Assembly: GCA_033675265.1 (NCBI GenBank)
Contig: JAUJYZ010000813.1
Coordinates: forward strand, 124,001-188,000
Length of the DNA: 64,000 nucleotides
Source of the DNA: Actinostola sp. cb2023
Lineage: Eukaryota; Cnidaria; Anthozoa; Actiniaria; Actinostolidae
Direction: 5' to 3'
Of this stretch, positions 12,301 to 24,900 are shown piece after piece. The notes beneath the pieces are model-generated. The model had not been told where the DNA came from. It worked only from the letters and a program-made list of their open reading frames with translations, and made no database searches. The translations under genes and the position numbers were made by a program. How positions within the stretch are numbered: position 1 is the stretch's first letter; every line of letters starts with the position of its first letter.

Positions 12301-15300
12301 TATTTTGGATCAAGTCCTCTCGTCTTCCGTTTGGCCGCCATTTTATTTTTCAATTTGAAATTCTTCGGAAATTTGCATATCTAAAAATAGCACAATTTGT
12401 GCAAATGATGTAGTATGAACCTATTACTAGAGGGAGGCTCCTAGTAATGGGCTCCTGTTAATGTGGAATTTTTCGAGGGGAATCTCGCACTTTTCACTCG
12501 TCAGAGTGTTCAGTATGTTGTCAAATACGAGAAGATCTTCAAACTTGATATCGTCACCCTTCCATTTCGTGAGGGAGCTGTCAGAAGAGGATTGGCTATT
12601 TATCGAGTTAGAGGTTGAGTTGAGATTGAGTTGAGTTTGAGTTACCGTTGAGTTACCTTTGAGTTAACCAATTTTTTTTTTTTTGGAACAATGTCTTACA
12701 ACGTTGTTTGAGATTCTCCAAGGGGGGGGGGGGGTATTGCCTATGGTGGCCTGGGGGGAGGGGGGGGGGGGGGGGGGGGGGAGGTTGTAAGGGTCGAAAC
12801 TTTTTATTTATTTATTTATTTATTTTTAATCATTTTTTATTTCAATTGTACAAATATAAATAACAGAAGTATAAATACCATATAATATACAATACGATAC
12901 GATATACAATGAATACGATATACAATACGATATCCAATATACAATATACAATATAGTTAACTAGCCTCCTCCGCAGGCAACGCCGGAAAGCGAGGCCGAA
13001 GGCCGAGAATGGGATCCCTGTGCGAGGCCGAAGGCCGAGAGGGACTGGGCCCCTAGGAAAGAAAAGAAGGAGTTGCCTGCCAAATCCAGACAAGGTTATA
13101 TTATGTCTTTCCGCGCAAGTGGCCACGCGCATGTAAATCCAATTCGTGTAGGGGACAGTGGGGGAATTGTGTGCGATAAAAGTGTTAATACCAGGACGTG
13201 AGTGTTTGTCGACGTCTAGTGACAGCATATTGATTCAAGCACTCGAACTCATGCACCAAAAACTCATCCAGATTTCTTCTTCTGATCCAGAAAACAATAA
13301 TTTCGGAGCTTCTAGTTTCGAAGCTGACCTATTAACTGGTCTACTTTCCGCCGAGCAAGAGTTCAATGGTCGAAGTTTGTGTAGCGACAACACAGTTGTA
13401 CGGATGTCCGGCAGCCGATCAGGGTTTTGAAAATAGATGTTCGGCAGTCGATCTTTATGTATTTAATTTGAAGCTTAAGCGTAAGTAAATTTAACCGATT
13501 CAAACTACGGTATCCTAGCTTTAGCTTTGTTTGGGCTTCGAAAATATACCTTGTGGCGGATCCTCGTCACAGTTCAAATCAGCACAACACGGCACACATC
13601 GCGACATCGCGAACTGCCGGAATGGTTTTGAAAATACTACAGTATTCGGCAGTCGATTTTGAAGCGTAAGCAATTAATTAAACCGATTCAAACTATCCTA
13701 GCTTTGTTTGGGCTACGATAATACCGCCGTACACGTTGTGATGGCACATTTAGTACATCGCGAATTGCCGGACAAATACCGTACAACATGATCGGCAGTC
13801 GATTCAGTTTATGTATACTTTGAAGCGTAAGCAATTTAATAATTTAACCGATTCAAACTATTCTAGCTTTGTTTGGTCTTCGAAATACCTTGTGACAAGC
13901 GCCATCGAGTTTGAATTTCGGGCTCTTTCTCGATATATCAACCACTCAATTATCTATATGTATCTATATGTCTCTACATGTATCTCTATATGTATCTATA
14001 TGTATCTACAGTCATTTGCAAAAATTCTGGCCGCTACGAAATATCAATATATCAATATATCGGGTGCATTATGGGTAATTAAATAATAGCAAATTCCCCT
14101 TAAAGCGGGTTAACGCCAGCAAAGTTGGTATAAATATTTAGTACAATGTTTATTTTAGTCATACGTTTGTTGTTTGTAAATTTTGCTTCATTTAATAAGT
14201 TAGGAAACTCAAAATAGTATTATTTAATTACCCATAATGCACCCGATATTTACATCTTATTAGATGTTTTTCCCGGTAATACGGGCGGATATTTTACGAG
14301 TTGCGAATGTATTTTTCCGAGCCCCGTAGGGGCGAGGAAAAATGCGAGCTACGAGTAAAATATCCGCCCGTATTACCGGGAAAAACATCTAATGAGGTAT
14401 TTATTATCCAACAATTCAGAAATGGGCAAAAAATATTGAAGCAATGCAGAAGCAAAGCATAAATTTGTGACAAATGAGCGCGCGCTTTCAAGACAATGAC
14501 GTAAACACTGGAAAACCCAATCAAGTGTCTTTAATCTCATTGGACAATCGATGACATTTTTGACGTATGATAAGAAGCTCGTTAAACTAGTTTTCACCAT
14601 GTACTAGAAGAAATGTGTGTTCGATCGAAAGAGGTGATTACAACCTTGTAATGTCAAGAAATCGACTTTATAATGCCTTTAACATTAGGCTAAACGTTCT
14701 AAATAGCAAAGTGTTTCTTTAGTCTTCATCATCACTGTCAAAAAGTGGCAAAACTCTCTTGAATCTTCTGCAAGATGACTGCACGGTGTCAGACGGTTGA
14801 AAACGGCTCCATGGAACATTCCTTGTTTGGATTCTTGTTCGTTGCTTTGACTGGCCAAAGGTGAGGTGGTTTTGAGACTGTTCTTTGTCTCTTTCCTCTG
14901 CTCGCCTTCGATCATCTCACTGATTTTGTTGGACATCAGATGTTGTTGTTCTTCTGACGCTTCAGAATAGCTGTCCATAGATTTCAGGTTTCTTTGTCCT
15001 GCCAAAGCAATGATGTTGAGTGGTTCGACGTTTTCTTTTCTCAAGGTGGAAATCATGGTTCTACGAGCTGAATGGTTTGTGAATCGGCCGTCGATTCCAG
15101 CAGCTCGAGTCATTTCTTTCATAAACGAGCCAAGTGAGTGCTTGCCAAGTGGCTGTTTTTTATACCAAATTGGTGATGCTGGCCTTGGTATCGATGCAAG
15201 GTAAAATGGAGCATCTGAATAATTCATGTCTGGCGGTCTTCTGGACATGTAGTCAGTAAACATCTTAACCGTGGGCATCGGGGACCATCGGTAGCAAACA

Positions 15301-15944
15301 TCTTCGGGTTAAATGGTCGATCAGGCACGAACTCGTTTTCACCTGTACGGGTTTTACTACCACGCTCTGTTACCCACTCGACATATCTTACTCCTCCTAC
15401 TCCGTCTCCTTCTCTAATCTGGAAGTCGCCAAATCTGACCCGGTGATGCTCATCGCGAGCTCTCCATCCAAAGTAGATGGTGTTGTTGAACCAAACTGTA
15501 CGTAAAAGAACTTGCGAAGAACAGTTTCCAAGCTGGTTTTGTTGCCATAACTGCTGGATTTGTGCTTCACTCAGACCAAGAGCTTTATTTGGCCTCTGAC
15601 CTTTTCCAAAGCGACGGAGTTGTTTCCTTTTAGCAGATAAGGCCTCTCTGGATCTACAAAATTGCTTGTCAAGCAAAATGCTGTATGACTTTCCTTGTTC
15701 TCGCAGGAAGCGGTCAAAACTCCGGAAGTACGAGGTAAGTGTATCTGGTTCACATTGTTCGCCATTTTGTTTACACACGTTTACCACAAAATGCGAGATA
15801 ATTTTGTCGAGCTCGTCAGGGGGAATGTTGTCGATGGTTCTGGTTTCGTTTACTGTCTTCGCCCATTTGTAAAATATGTTGAGGTCGCTTCGGGTCTTTT
15901 TAGTTGTGTTTTTGTTTCTGTTGTCTTCAATGAATTTCGTAACT

Positions 15945-15976
<32 letters not shown>

Positions 15977-18900
15977 GTCAACTGGAGTTTTCTCCTTTTT
16001 TTCTGCCATCTCGGTGCTCTCGTAATTTTCCACGATATTCCTCAGAAGGTCGTCATCTATTTCCTCACAGAATAACATCAGGTCAAAGTTCGGGATATCA
16101 GCTGTGTTGTTGTTTTCGTCCATTTTCATGAACGCTAAAATTTTCAACACGACAAAAATATGTCGTGTTGAAAACCGGTTTTACTAGTATACAGGGTGGG
16201 TAATACGACAATCTAGTGGGTAATACGCTCGGATATTTGGAGGATTTTGTGCCCATTTAAGGTAAAATGACGTAATGGTTGGATAATAAATTGATATATT
16301 GATATATCGTGGCGGCCAGAATTTTTGCAAATGACTGTATATGTATCTATATGTCTCTACATGTATCTCATTTCTCGTCCCCAGACCCTTCTCAGCTTTC
16401 TAACGAAAAATCGTCCCTACGATTTTTCGTTAGAAAGCTGAGAAGGGTCTGGGGACGAGAATGCATGTATCTCTATATGTATCCGCTGTATCTATATGTA
16501 TCTACATGTATCCATATGTATCTGTATGTATCTCTTATATGTATCTATATGTATCTATATGTATCTATATGTATCTATAGAGACTGTAGAGACCTGTAGA
16601 TCCTGTAGAGACCTATAGATTCTGTAGAGACCTATAGAGACCTATAGATCCTGTAGAGACCTATAGATCCTGTAGAGACCTATAGATCCTGTAGAGACCT
16701 ATAGAGACCTATAGAGACCTATAGATCCTGTAGAGACCTATAGATTCTGTAGAGACCTATAGATCCTGTAGAGACCTATAGATCCTGTAGAGACCTATAG
16801 ATCCTGTAGAGACCTATAGATTCCGTGCTGTAGAGACCTATAGAGACCTATAGATCCTGTAGAGACCTATAGAGACCTATAGATCCTGTAGAGACCTATA
16901 GATCCTGTAGAGACCTATAGAGACCTATAGATCCTGTAGAGACCTATAGATTCCGTGCTGTAGAGACCTATAGAGACCTATAGATCCTGTAGAGACCTAT
17001 AGAGACCTATAGATCCTGTAGATACCTATAGATCCTGTAGAGACCTATAGAGACCTATAGATCCTGTAGAGACCTATAGATCCTGTAGAGACCTATAGAT
17101 TCTGTAGAGACCTATAGAGACCTATAGATCCTGTAGAGACCTATAGATCCTGTAGAGACCTATAGATCCTGTAGAGACCTATAGAGACCTATAGAGACCT
17201 ATAGATCCTGTAGAGACCTATAGATCCTGTAGAGACCTATAGAGACCTATAGATCCTGTAGAGACCTATAGATCCTGTAGAGACCTATAGAGACCTATAG
17301 ATCCTGTAGAGACCTATAGATCCTGTAGAGACCTATAGATTCTGTAGAGACCTATAGAGACCTATAGATCCTGTAGAGACCTATAGATCCTGTAGAGACC
17401 TATAGATCCTGTAGAGACCTATAGAGACCTATAGAGACCTATAGATCCTGTAGAGACCTATAGATTCTGTAGAGACCTGGCTATAGATCCTGTAGAGACC
17501 TATAGATTCTGTAGAGACCTATAGAGACCTATAGATCCTGTAGAGACCTATAGATCCTGTAGAGACCTATAGAGACCTATAGATCCTGTAGAGACCTATA
17601 GATCCTGTAGAGACCCGTATAGATCCTGTAGAGACCTATAGATCCTGTAGAGACCTATAGATTCTGTAGAGACCTATAGAGACCTATAGATCCTGTAGAG
17701 ACCTATAGAGACCTATAGATTCTGTAGAGACCTATAGATCCTGTAGAGAGCTATAGATCCTGTAAAGACCTATAGATCCTGTAGAGACCTATAGATCCTG
17801 TAGAGACCTATAGATCCTGTAGAGACCTATAGAGACCTATAGATCCTGTAGAGACCTATAGATCCTGTAGAGACCTATAGATCCTATAGAGACCTATAGA
17901 TCCTGTAGAGACCTATAGATCCTGTAGAGACCTATAGAGACCTATAGATTCTGTAGAGACCTATCACGGTGGTCAAAAAAGTACGCGAAATCGACAACGT
18001 TTGTGTAACTTCTACAGTTTTAATCCAATCAAAATAAAACTTGGCAACGTGACAGTATATGTGAAGGCAACAAACTTGTTCTTTTTTGTTTTTTGATTTT
18101 TATGATTTTTTGGCGGGAAAATGACGTCCAGAACATGCCAACGAATTTTGAAATTCAAAACTACACTAAATTAATCATTGCATTTGAAAGAACATGTAAA
18201 ATTAGAGAAATAACTGAAATAATATCTCAGATATCATTATATAGATCCTGTAGAGACCTATAGATCCTGTAGAGACCTATAGATCCTGTAGAGACCTATA
18301 GATCCTGCAGAGACCTATAGATCCTGTAGAAACCTATAGATTCTGTAGAGACCTATAGAGACCTATAGATCCTGTAGAGACCTATAGAGACCTATAGATT
18401 CTGTAGAGACCTATAGAGACCTATAGATCCTGTAGAGACCTATAGATCCTGTAGAGACCTATAGATCCTGTAGAGACCTATAGATCCTGTAGAGACCTAT
18501 AGAGACCATTGTACGTAAATTCATATTCAACGATCAGTCCAGATCGTAACAGTGTTTTCATGGCTTCTGATGTTCTTGTAAATTCCATTGTGTGCGAATC
18601 TTTAGTGCAAAGAGGCGTCTACAGAGAACCAGTTATACATTTATCAAACAGCAATCGAGAATGCAGCTAAAGAATTCAAACAATCGAGTGAGGAAACAAC
18701 TCAGTTTCAATTCTTAGATCAGGTTCCGTGTTTACAATGAGATCATCCGTTCCCAGTCCCCCTCTCCTTGTGTACCAGTGAGGGTGGTAGAGGGTCATTT
18801 CGCTATAAAAAATATATAAAACGTCTGGGTATCGTTTACGTCTTAAAATTCAACTCTAATTAAGAATATGTTGTCTTGTGTATGAATATATATATAATTT

Positions 18901-21900
18901 TTTCTATATTTATGTACTCGTGAGATAGTTTATCATCATTTAGGATCATTTTTAGCCGATGGTACGTAGGTGTTTAGAAGTGGCTGGAGTACAAGGTGTA
19001 GTTGTTGCTCAGTCTAACAAAGGGAAAATAAATGCAAATGGGAAACAAATGAAACTTTGATTTAACAAAATCGACTTTAGAGGCAGATCTAGGGTAGGGT
19101 AGGGTAGTAGGATAGGGTAGGGTAGCATAGGGTAGGGTAGGGTAGGGTAGGGTAGGGTAGCATAGGGTAGGGTAGGGTAGGGTAGGCATATCAAACTTAT
19201 GTTATACGAAAGGTCATTGTTTCACATATGCAGATGAGGCGAGTCTTGTTTAGGCGAAAAACAGCATGATTTTGATACATTTTTGCTGTTTACTGCATTG
19301 TTAAAATACAAATCAAAAACCTACCAACGGAATATAAAAGACGAATATGTAAGGAATGAATAAGCTGGCAATTCAAGCACAAATAAAGAGGTTTGAAGGT
19401 GGCATTTTCCGTTTCTTCAAAGTCAATCGAACTGAAATCTCTGAAGAGATATAGGAGAGCGTGACATACGCTGCACACAAAATCCCTCTGAATTCTTTGG
19501 GAATTGTGTCAATCAAAAACCTACCGCCGGATTCTAATGCTCTGTAATTGTACGCGCATTTTGATATAAAATACATGTATATTAAACTTAATTAAGCGGT
19601 GGCAAAATGAAATCTAAAACTCTTTGTTTGGTAATTGTGAACATCATATTGGTGCTCTGTATCGCGGTCTGTATGTAGAAGCTACATAGGCCGGCGAATT
19701 CGCAAATAAATTATGGCTCGGAAAGGACGTTTTTTGAAGGCAATTTCCAATATTTACACGCACGAGATCAATAAGTTAGTTCGAATTTGTGATATATTTT
19801 CCCGTTGAGGAAAGATATGCAGCTTTTCCATCCTATCTTATATTTTAGCTACCTGATTTACCGCATTGTCAAAGGAAAAATATGAATTCAGAAATGATAA
19901 ACCAGTCACGTACGAATCTGCTTTATTTAGCGGTCATAGTGAACAAATTGCTGGATCAATCGGGCCTCACGTGCATTAGTAAACAAAGCATTAACAAAAA
20001 ACGTTGTCCGCGTGATACTGGATCCCAACAGGAGCAAATGTTCAATGATGCAGGACATAAGTTTGATATGGTGGTAGGGTAGGGTAGGGTAGGGTAGGGT
20101 AGGGTAGGGTAGGGTAGGGTAGGGTAGGGTAGGGTAGGGTAGGGTAGGGTAGGGTAGGGTAGGGTAGGGTAGGGTAGGGTAGGGTAGGGTAGGGTAGGGT
20201 AGGGTAGGGTAGGGTAGGGTAGGGTAGGGTAGGGTAGGGTTTTGGTCTGGACACTTAGGCGGAATAATGGATAGCAAACCAGCCACGGATATTTCTTCTA
20301 ATTTATTAACAATTTCTGAAAATGGGCCATAACATACATTAATGATTACAGCATTCCGATCATATTTGTGAAACTATAAGGCTTACAAGGATAGAGCAAT
20401 GATATACAAAATCGCCAAAATAGGCTAAATTACTGAACGGCTGAATACAAAACAATACTAGGAAATTATACTAAACATTACAAATCAAAGTCTGGTTACC
20501 TGAAGGGTGGATCTCCGGTGGTTACGACATAAAACTGATTATAAACTGAGCTAATAAACTTGACTGTAACTTGAACAAATCTCTGACTTGAACTGACGCG
20601 GTAACATGAAACTGTTTATCATAATCTTAATACAACGTTAATATTTACTTAATCGAAACAATCACAATGTCAATCAATGTCTATAAATGTCCAATACAAA
20701 TCCTCGGGGGGCACCCTCTAAGTGCAAGTTACTGTCCTTCTAAGATGATACAGCACTTCTGTATAGATCTCTTGTACTGTCCGGTCTTTGTCTTGATGAG
20801 TACATTCCTCACTATTCCGTCTGTACCCGGGTACACCTCAATCACTCTGCCGAGATTCCATTTACCTCGTGGCACGTTATACTCCACAAGGAGGACGATG
20901 TCGCCCTTGCGCACTTGGCGTCCTTCTTTCTGCCACTTGGACCTACCAGTGCTGTTTGGACAAATTGGAAACGTTTCCTGAGGTTCTTGGTGTCCTCGTA
21001 TGGTCCGTGCGGTGCGTCTGGCGAGGCACGACCCAAAAGGAAATGGTTGGGCGTCAACGGGCGTGGATCGTTAGGGTCGTCAGAGGCGTGACTTAGTGGT
21101 CGACTGTTGATGAGCGACTTGACCTCTGCGAACACCGTCGTCATTTCATTCCACGACAGAATCTGCTGTCCAACGGCGACGCGTAGTGCACGCTTTGTCT
21201 GCTTGATGAGACTCTCGTACATTCCTCCTTGATGCGGACTCAGAGGGGTTGTAAACTTCTAACAAATCTGGTGGAGGACGGCGAATTCCTCGATGCGTTT
21301 TCTTCCTTCGGTGACTAGTTTCTTAAGCTCTGCCTCTGCTCCAACGAACGAGCTTCCGTTGTCGGAGACAATTGTCGTCGGCCACCCATGATGTGACGCG
21401 AACCGTCGCAGTGCTTGAAGAAAGGCTTCACCTGATGAACTCTCGACTACCTCTAAGTGGACAGCTCTGGTTGTCGCGCAGGTAAAAATGGCTCCCCAAG
21501 CTTTACTTGACTTGTTTCTTCCATACTTCAGATAGAACGGACCAAACAGATCCACACCGGTGACTGTGAAGGGAGGCGATAACAGCTTCATCCTATCTGC
21601 AGGCAGGTCTCCCATCAGCGTGGAGTGTGGATGCTTGCGTATCTTTCTGCATGTGACACATTCTCGTGCTATCTTCTTGGCTAGGCTTCTCCCGCGCACG
21701 ATCCAATATCTGGCTCTAGATTCGCAGAGAGTTCTTTCGCGGCCTGCGTGGCTTACTCTCTGGTGCATGTGCCTCATGATAAGGGTGGAGATATGGCAGT
21801 TGGCTGGGAGAAGAACTGGATTCACTTGATCGTAAGGGAGCTGAGATTTGTTGAGTCTGCTTCCGACTCTTATGATGCCATCCTGGATAAACGGCGGCCA

Positions 21901-24900
21901 GTTTGGATAATCTGCGATCTTAAGATCTCGTTGGCTCTCACGAATCCAGTAATCTTCTGAGGCGTCCATTTCTTCCGGTTGCAACGGACCTTTCTGGATC
22001 CCGGCTGGGTCTTTCAGACTGGACTTCAGGTTGTTGACGAATCGTAGGCAATAGGCGGTGACTCTCTTTAACTTACCCCAGCTCGAGTATTCTGACGGCT
22101 CTACCAACGGCACTGACTTGGTAACAGGAGTTGCAGAGGCAACCGACTTCTTCTCTGAGTCTTCATTTACCACAGAGATATTCTCACTGGGCCACTCTGT
22201 CTTTGGCTTCTTAAGGAAGGAGGGACCATTCAACCAGCGCCCTTCACTCAGCTCTCGCACCGATATCCCTCGACTTAGGTCATCAGCTACATTTTGCTCG
22301 GTAGGAACGTGTTTACAGCAGCTTGGGGCCCACGTTGACTGAATTTCTGCTACACGGACTCCAACGAAGGGCTTCAGTGTAGCGTTCTCGGACCACAGCC
22401 AGTGGAGCATAATTGTGGAGTCTGACCACAGTGTGACGGTTGCAGGCTTGATCTTGAATTCTGTATAGATCGTTTGGGCCAGTCTAGAGGCAATTAACGC
22501 AGCCATTAGCTCCAATCGTGGGATAGTGCTTTGCCGGAGGGGAGCGACCTTGGCCTTGGCTGATACTAGTCTAACTTCTGGACCTTGCGAGGTGGGCCAC
22601 AGCAGATAAGCAACGGCGCCAAATGCTGCTCCGCTTGCATCTGCAAAGACGTGTAGCTCTGAGGGCCCTGATACATCGCTAGGCCGAACGCATCTGGGGA
22701 TTTGTACGCTCTTTAGACTTTCTATTTCGTCAAATAACTTCTTCCACGTGCTACTTGTGTCGTCGGGAAGAATGTCATCCCAGTCAAACTGCTTGGATCT
22801 CCAGATGTCCTGGAGAGCGATTCTTGCCTTAATGGTTACGGCGGATGCTAGACCTAGTGGGTCATATAACTTTGATATACTGGAAAGGATGGATCTCTTG
22901 GTTAATCTTTCTAACTTGATTTCCTTCGATGCGAAACTTAACATATCTGTCTGTGGATTCCATCCCACGCCTAGGGTCTTAGTGCCCTCCTCTTCTCCAT
23001 CTAGATTAACAACGGACGTCTTCGGTGTTTCGCTTGCAGATTCTGTGGCGATCGATAGCTGATTACGCAGATCTTCAGATGAACATATCCACTCCTTTAT
23101 CTTGAAGCTTCCGGTTGCTAATACTTCATCCAGTTCCTTAATGCTTTGTGCAGCCACTTCAGCGCTTGGGCACGAATGAATGAGGTCGTCCATGTATCTG
23201 TCGCGTCTGAGGACAGTAGCTGCATGTGGACAGTCTTGTTCGTGCTCATCTGCCATTCTCAGCATCACAAAACTCGCCATATCAGGTGAGGGCTTGTCGC
23301 CAAAGCTAACTCTTTGCATTGCGAAGACTGTTGGCTCTTTCGTCGTATCAAGATTCCTCCATAGAAACCGATGTACGTGGGTGTCACTCTCTGGTATACA
23401 GATCTGCAAGAACATCTTCGAGATGTCGCCGACAAAAGCGACCTCTTCCTCTCGGAAGCGAATCAAGACTCCCAGTAAGTTGCCGATGAGGCCTGGCCCC
23501 TTGTATAGAAAAGAGTTCAGGGATACGCCCTGGTACTGACACGCAGGATCAAACACCACTCTTAACGGTGTGCTCTTCTTGTCAGGTCGATACACTCCAT
23601 GGTGTGGGAGGTAGTAGACTGGCTTGATGTCCGCCTCTAATTCAGCATCGGTTAGACGTCGTGCCCAGCCTTTCTCTTCATACTGCATTATTGCGGCGTC
23701 ATACATTTGTGCTTTCTCGTTGTTTTTCAGTAGATTCTTCTCCAAAGACCTCAGCCTGTTCTCTGCGACGACGCGGTTGTTGGGGAGCAGGGCCTTGTCT
23801 TTCTTCCATGGTAGGCTGATCATGTACCGGTTGCCCTGGTGTTCACAGGAACTCTCCATCAACTCCATGGCTCGTTTGTCTTCTAACGACCAAGGTGATT
23901 TTAGGCACGAGCAGTCAGGAGGAGCCTGTACTCCGAGGGTTTCAAACTGGTAAAATTTCTGTAAGTCGATCGGCTTCATGAAACTCATAGAACAAACGGT
24001 AGAGGTGTTCTGCATGCCATCCGATCCGATAACGAACCATCCAAGCTTCGTCTTCTTTGCTACTGGCTCAAATGGGGCGCCTTGGCGTGTCTCTGTTTCA
24101 GTGTGCAGGTGGCTATAGTGGACGCCAAGGATAAGATCTATGGGACCCGCTTTGTGGCTGAACTCCAGGTCACGAAGATGAGAGAAGGATCTGAGCCAAG
24201 TGCGGTCGATTTCTGGCACGTCTAACACTGTCTGCTCTAACTCATGAGCCTCGATACGAAATTCCTCGCTGCTGTCTAGTGAGGATATCCAGAACCCCAC
24301 TCGTCTGCTCTCTGGCTGTTCTACTTTCTTGCCACCGACCACAGCTAAATTAACTCTTTCTCTTGTTCCTTGCAGCCCGAGTGCCTTCGAAAACTGTTTA
24401 CGGATGATTGTCGTTCCAGCTCCGCTGTCGACCAGGATGTTACCTTCACGGATCCGTCCGTTCGGTGCCCTAAACCGGGCTCTGACAACAGGCATCATGC
24501 TGCTGTGGTCTAGGACTGATGCCATGCCGCTAGCCTGTGTAGGCGGCGGGGTTCGATCAGCGTGTAGAAGGGGATGGTGTGAGTATGGACAGGATTCGCC
24601 TTTCTCACATTTTTTTTTCGCTCTGCAACCCTTATTGAATGGCCTCGGTTAAGGCACGAGTAACAAAGCCTAGCCTTTTGGAACAGGTCCAATCTCTCTC
24701 TGATGGTTGCTTGAGTTACTTTGGGACATTCGGGAACCCTGTGGTTTTCTTCTTCACACACATAACACTTCAAGGTATTTCCGGTTTGGTCGGGCTGTGC
24801 AGAACTCTGGTCCGAGTTCCTTTGACCTCTGTTGATATCGCCAAAGTCTGGATCAAACTCCGCTTTCACTCGTTTTCTGACGAAGTCGCAGATATGGCGA

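Larger units (their letters stand above)
19187..20070. mobile_element. 884-bp TIR element, copy 1
   Basis: The termini are perfect 15-bp inverted repeats CATATCAAACTTATG / CATAAGTTTGATATG. The same element, in the same orientation and enlarged by a nested insertion, is at 49,811-51,520. Copy 1 sits inside the TAGGG array. Two small frames are shared by both copies (see 19,356 and 19,607). No transposase was found. Confidence 0.85.

Noticed and set aside
19927..20286. Frames encoding Leu-Pro-Tyr-Pro-Thr repeats (also at 18,974, 26,498 and 27,990)
   Set aside because: Direct translation of TAGGG/CCCTA pentamer arrays.
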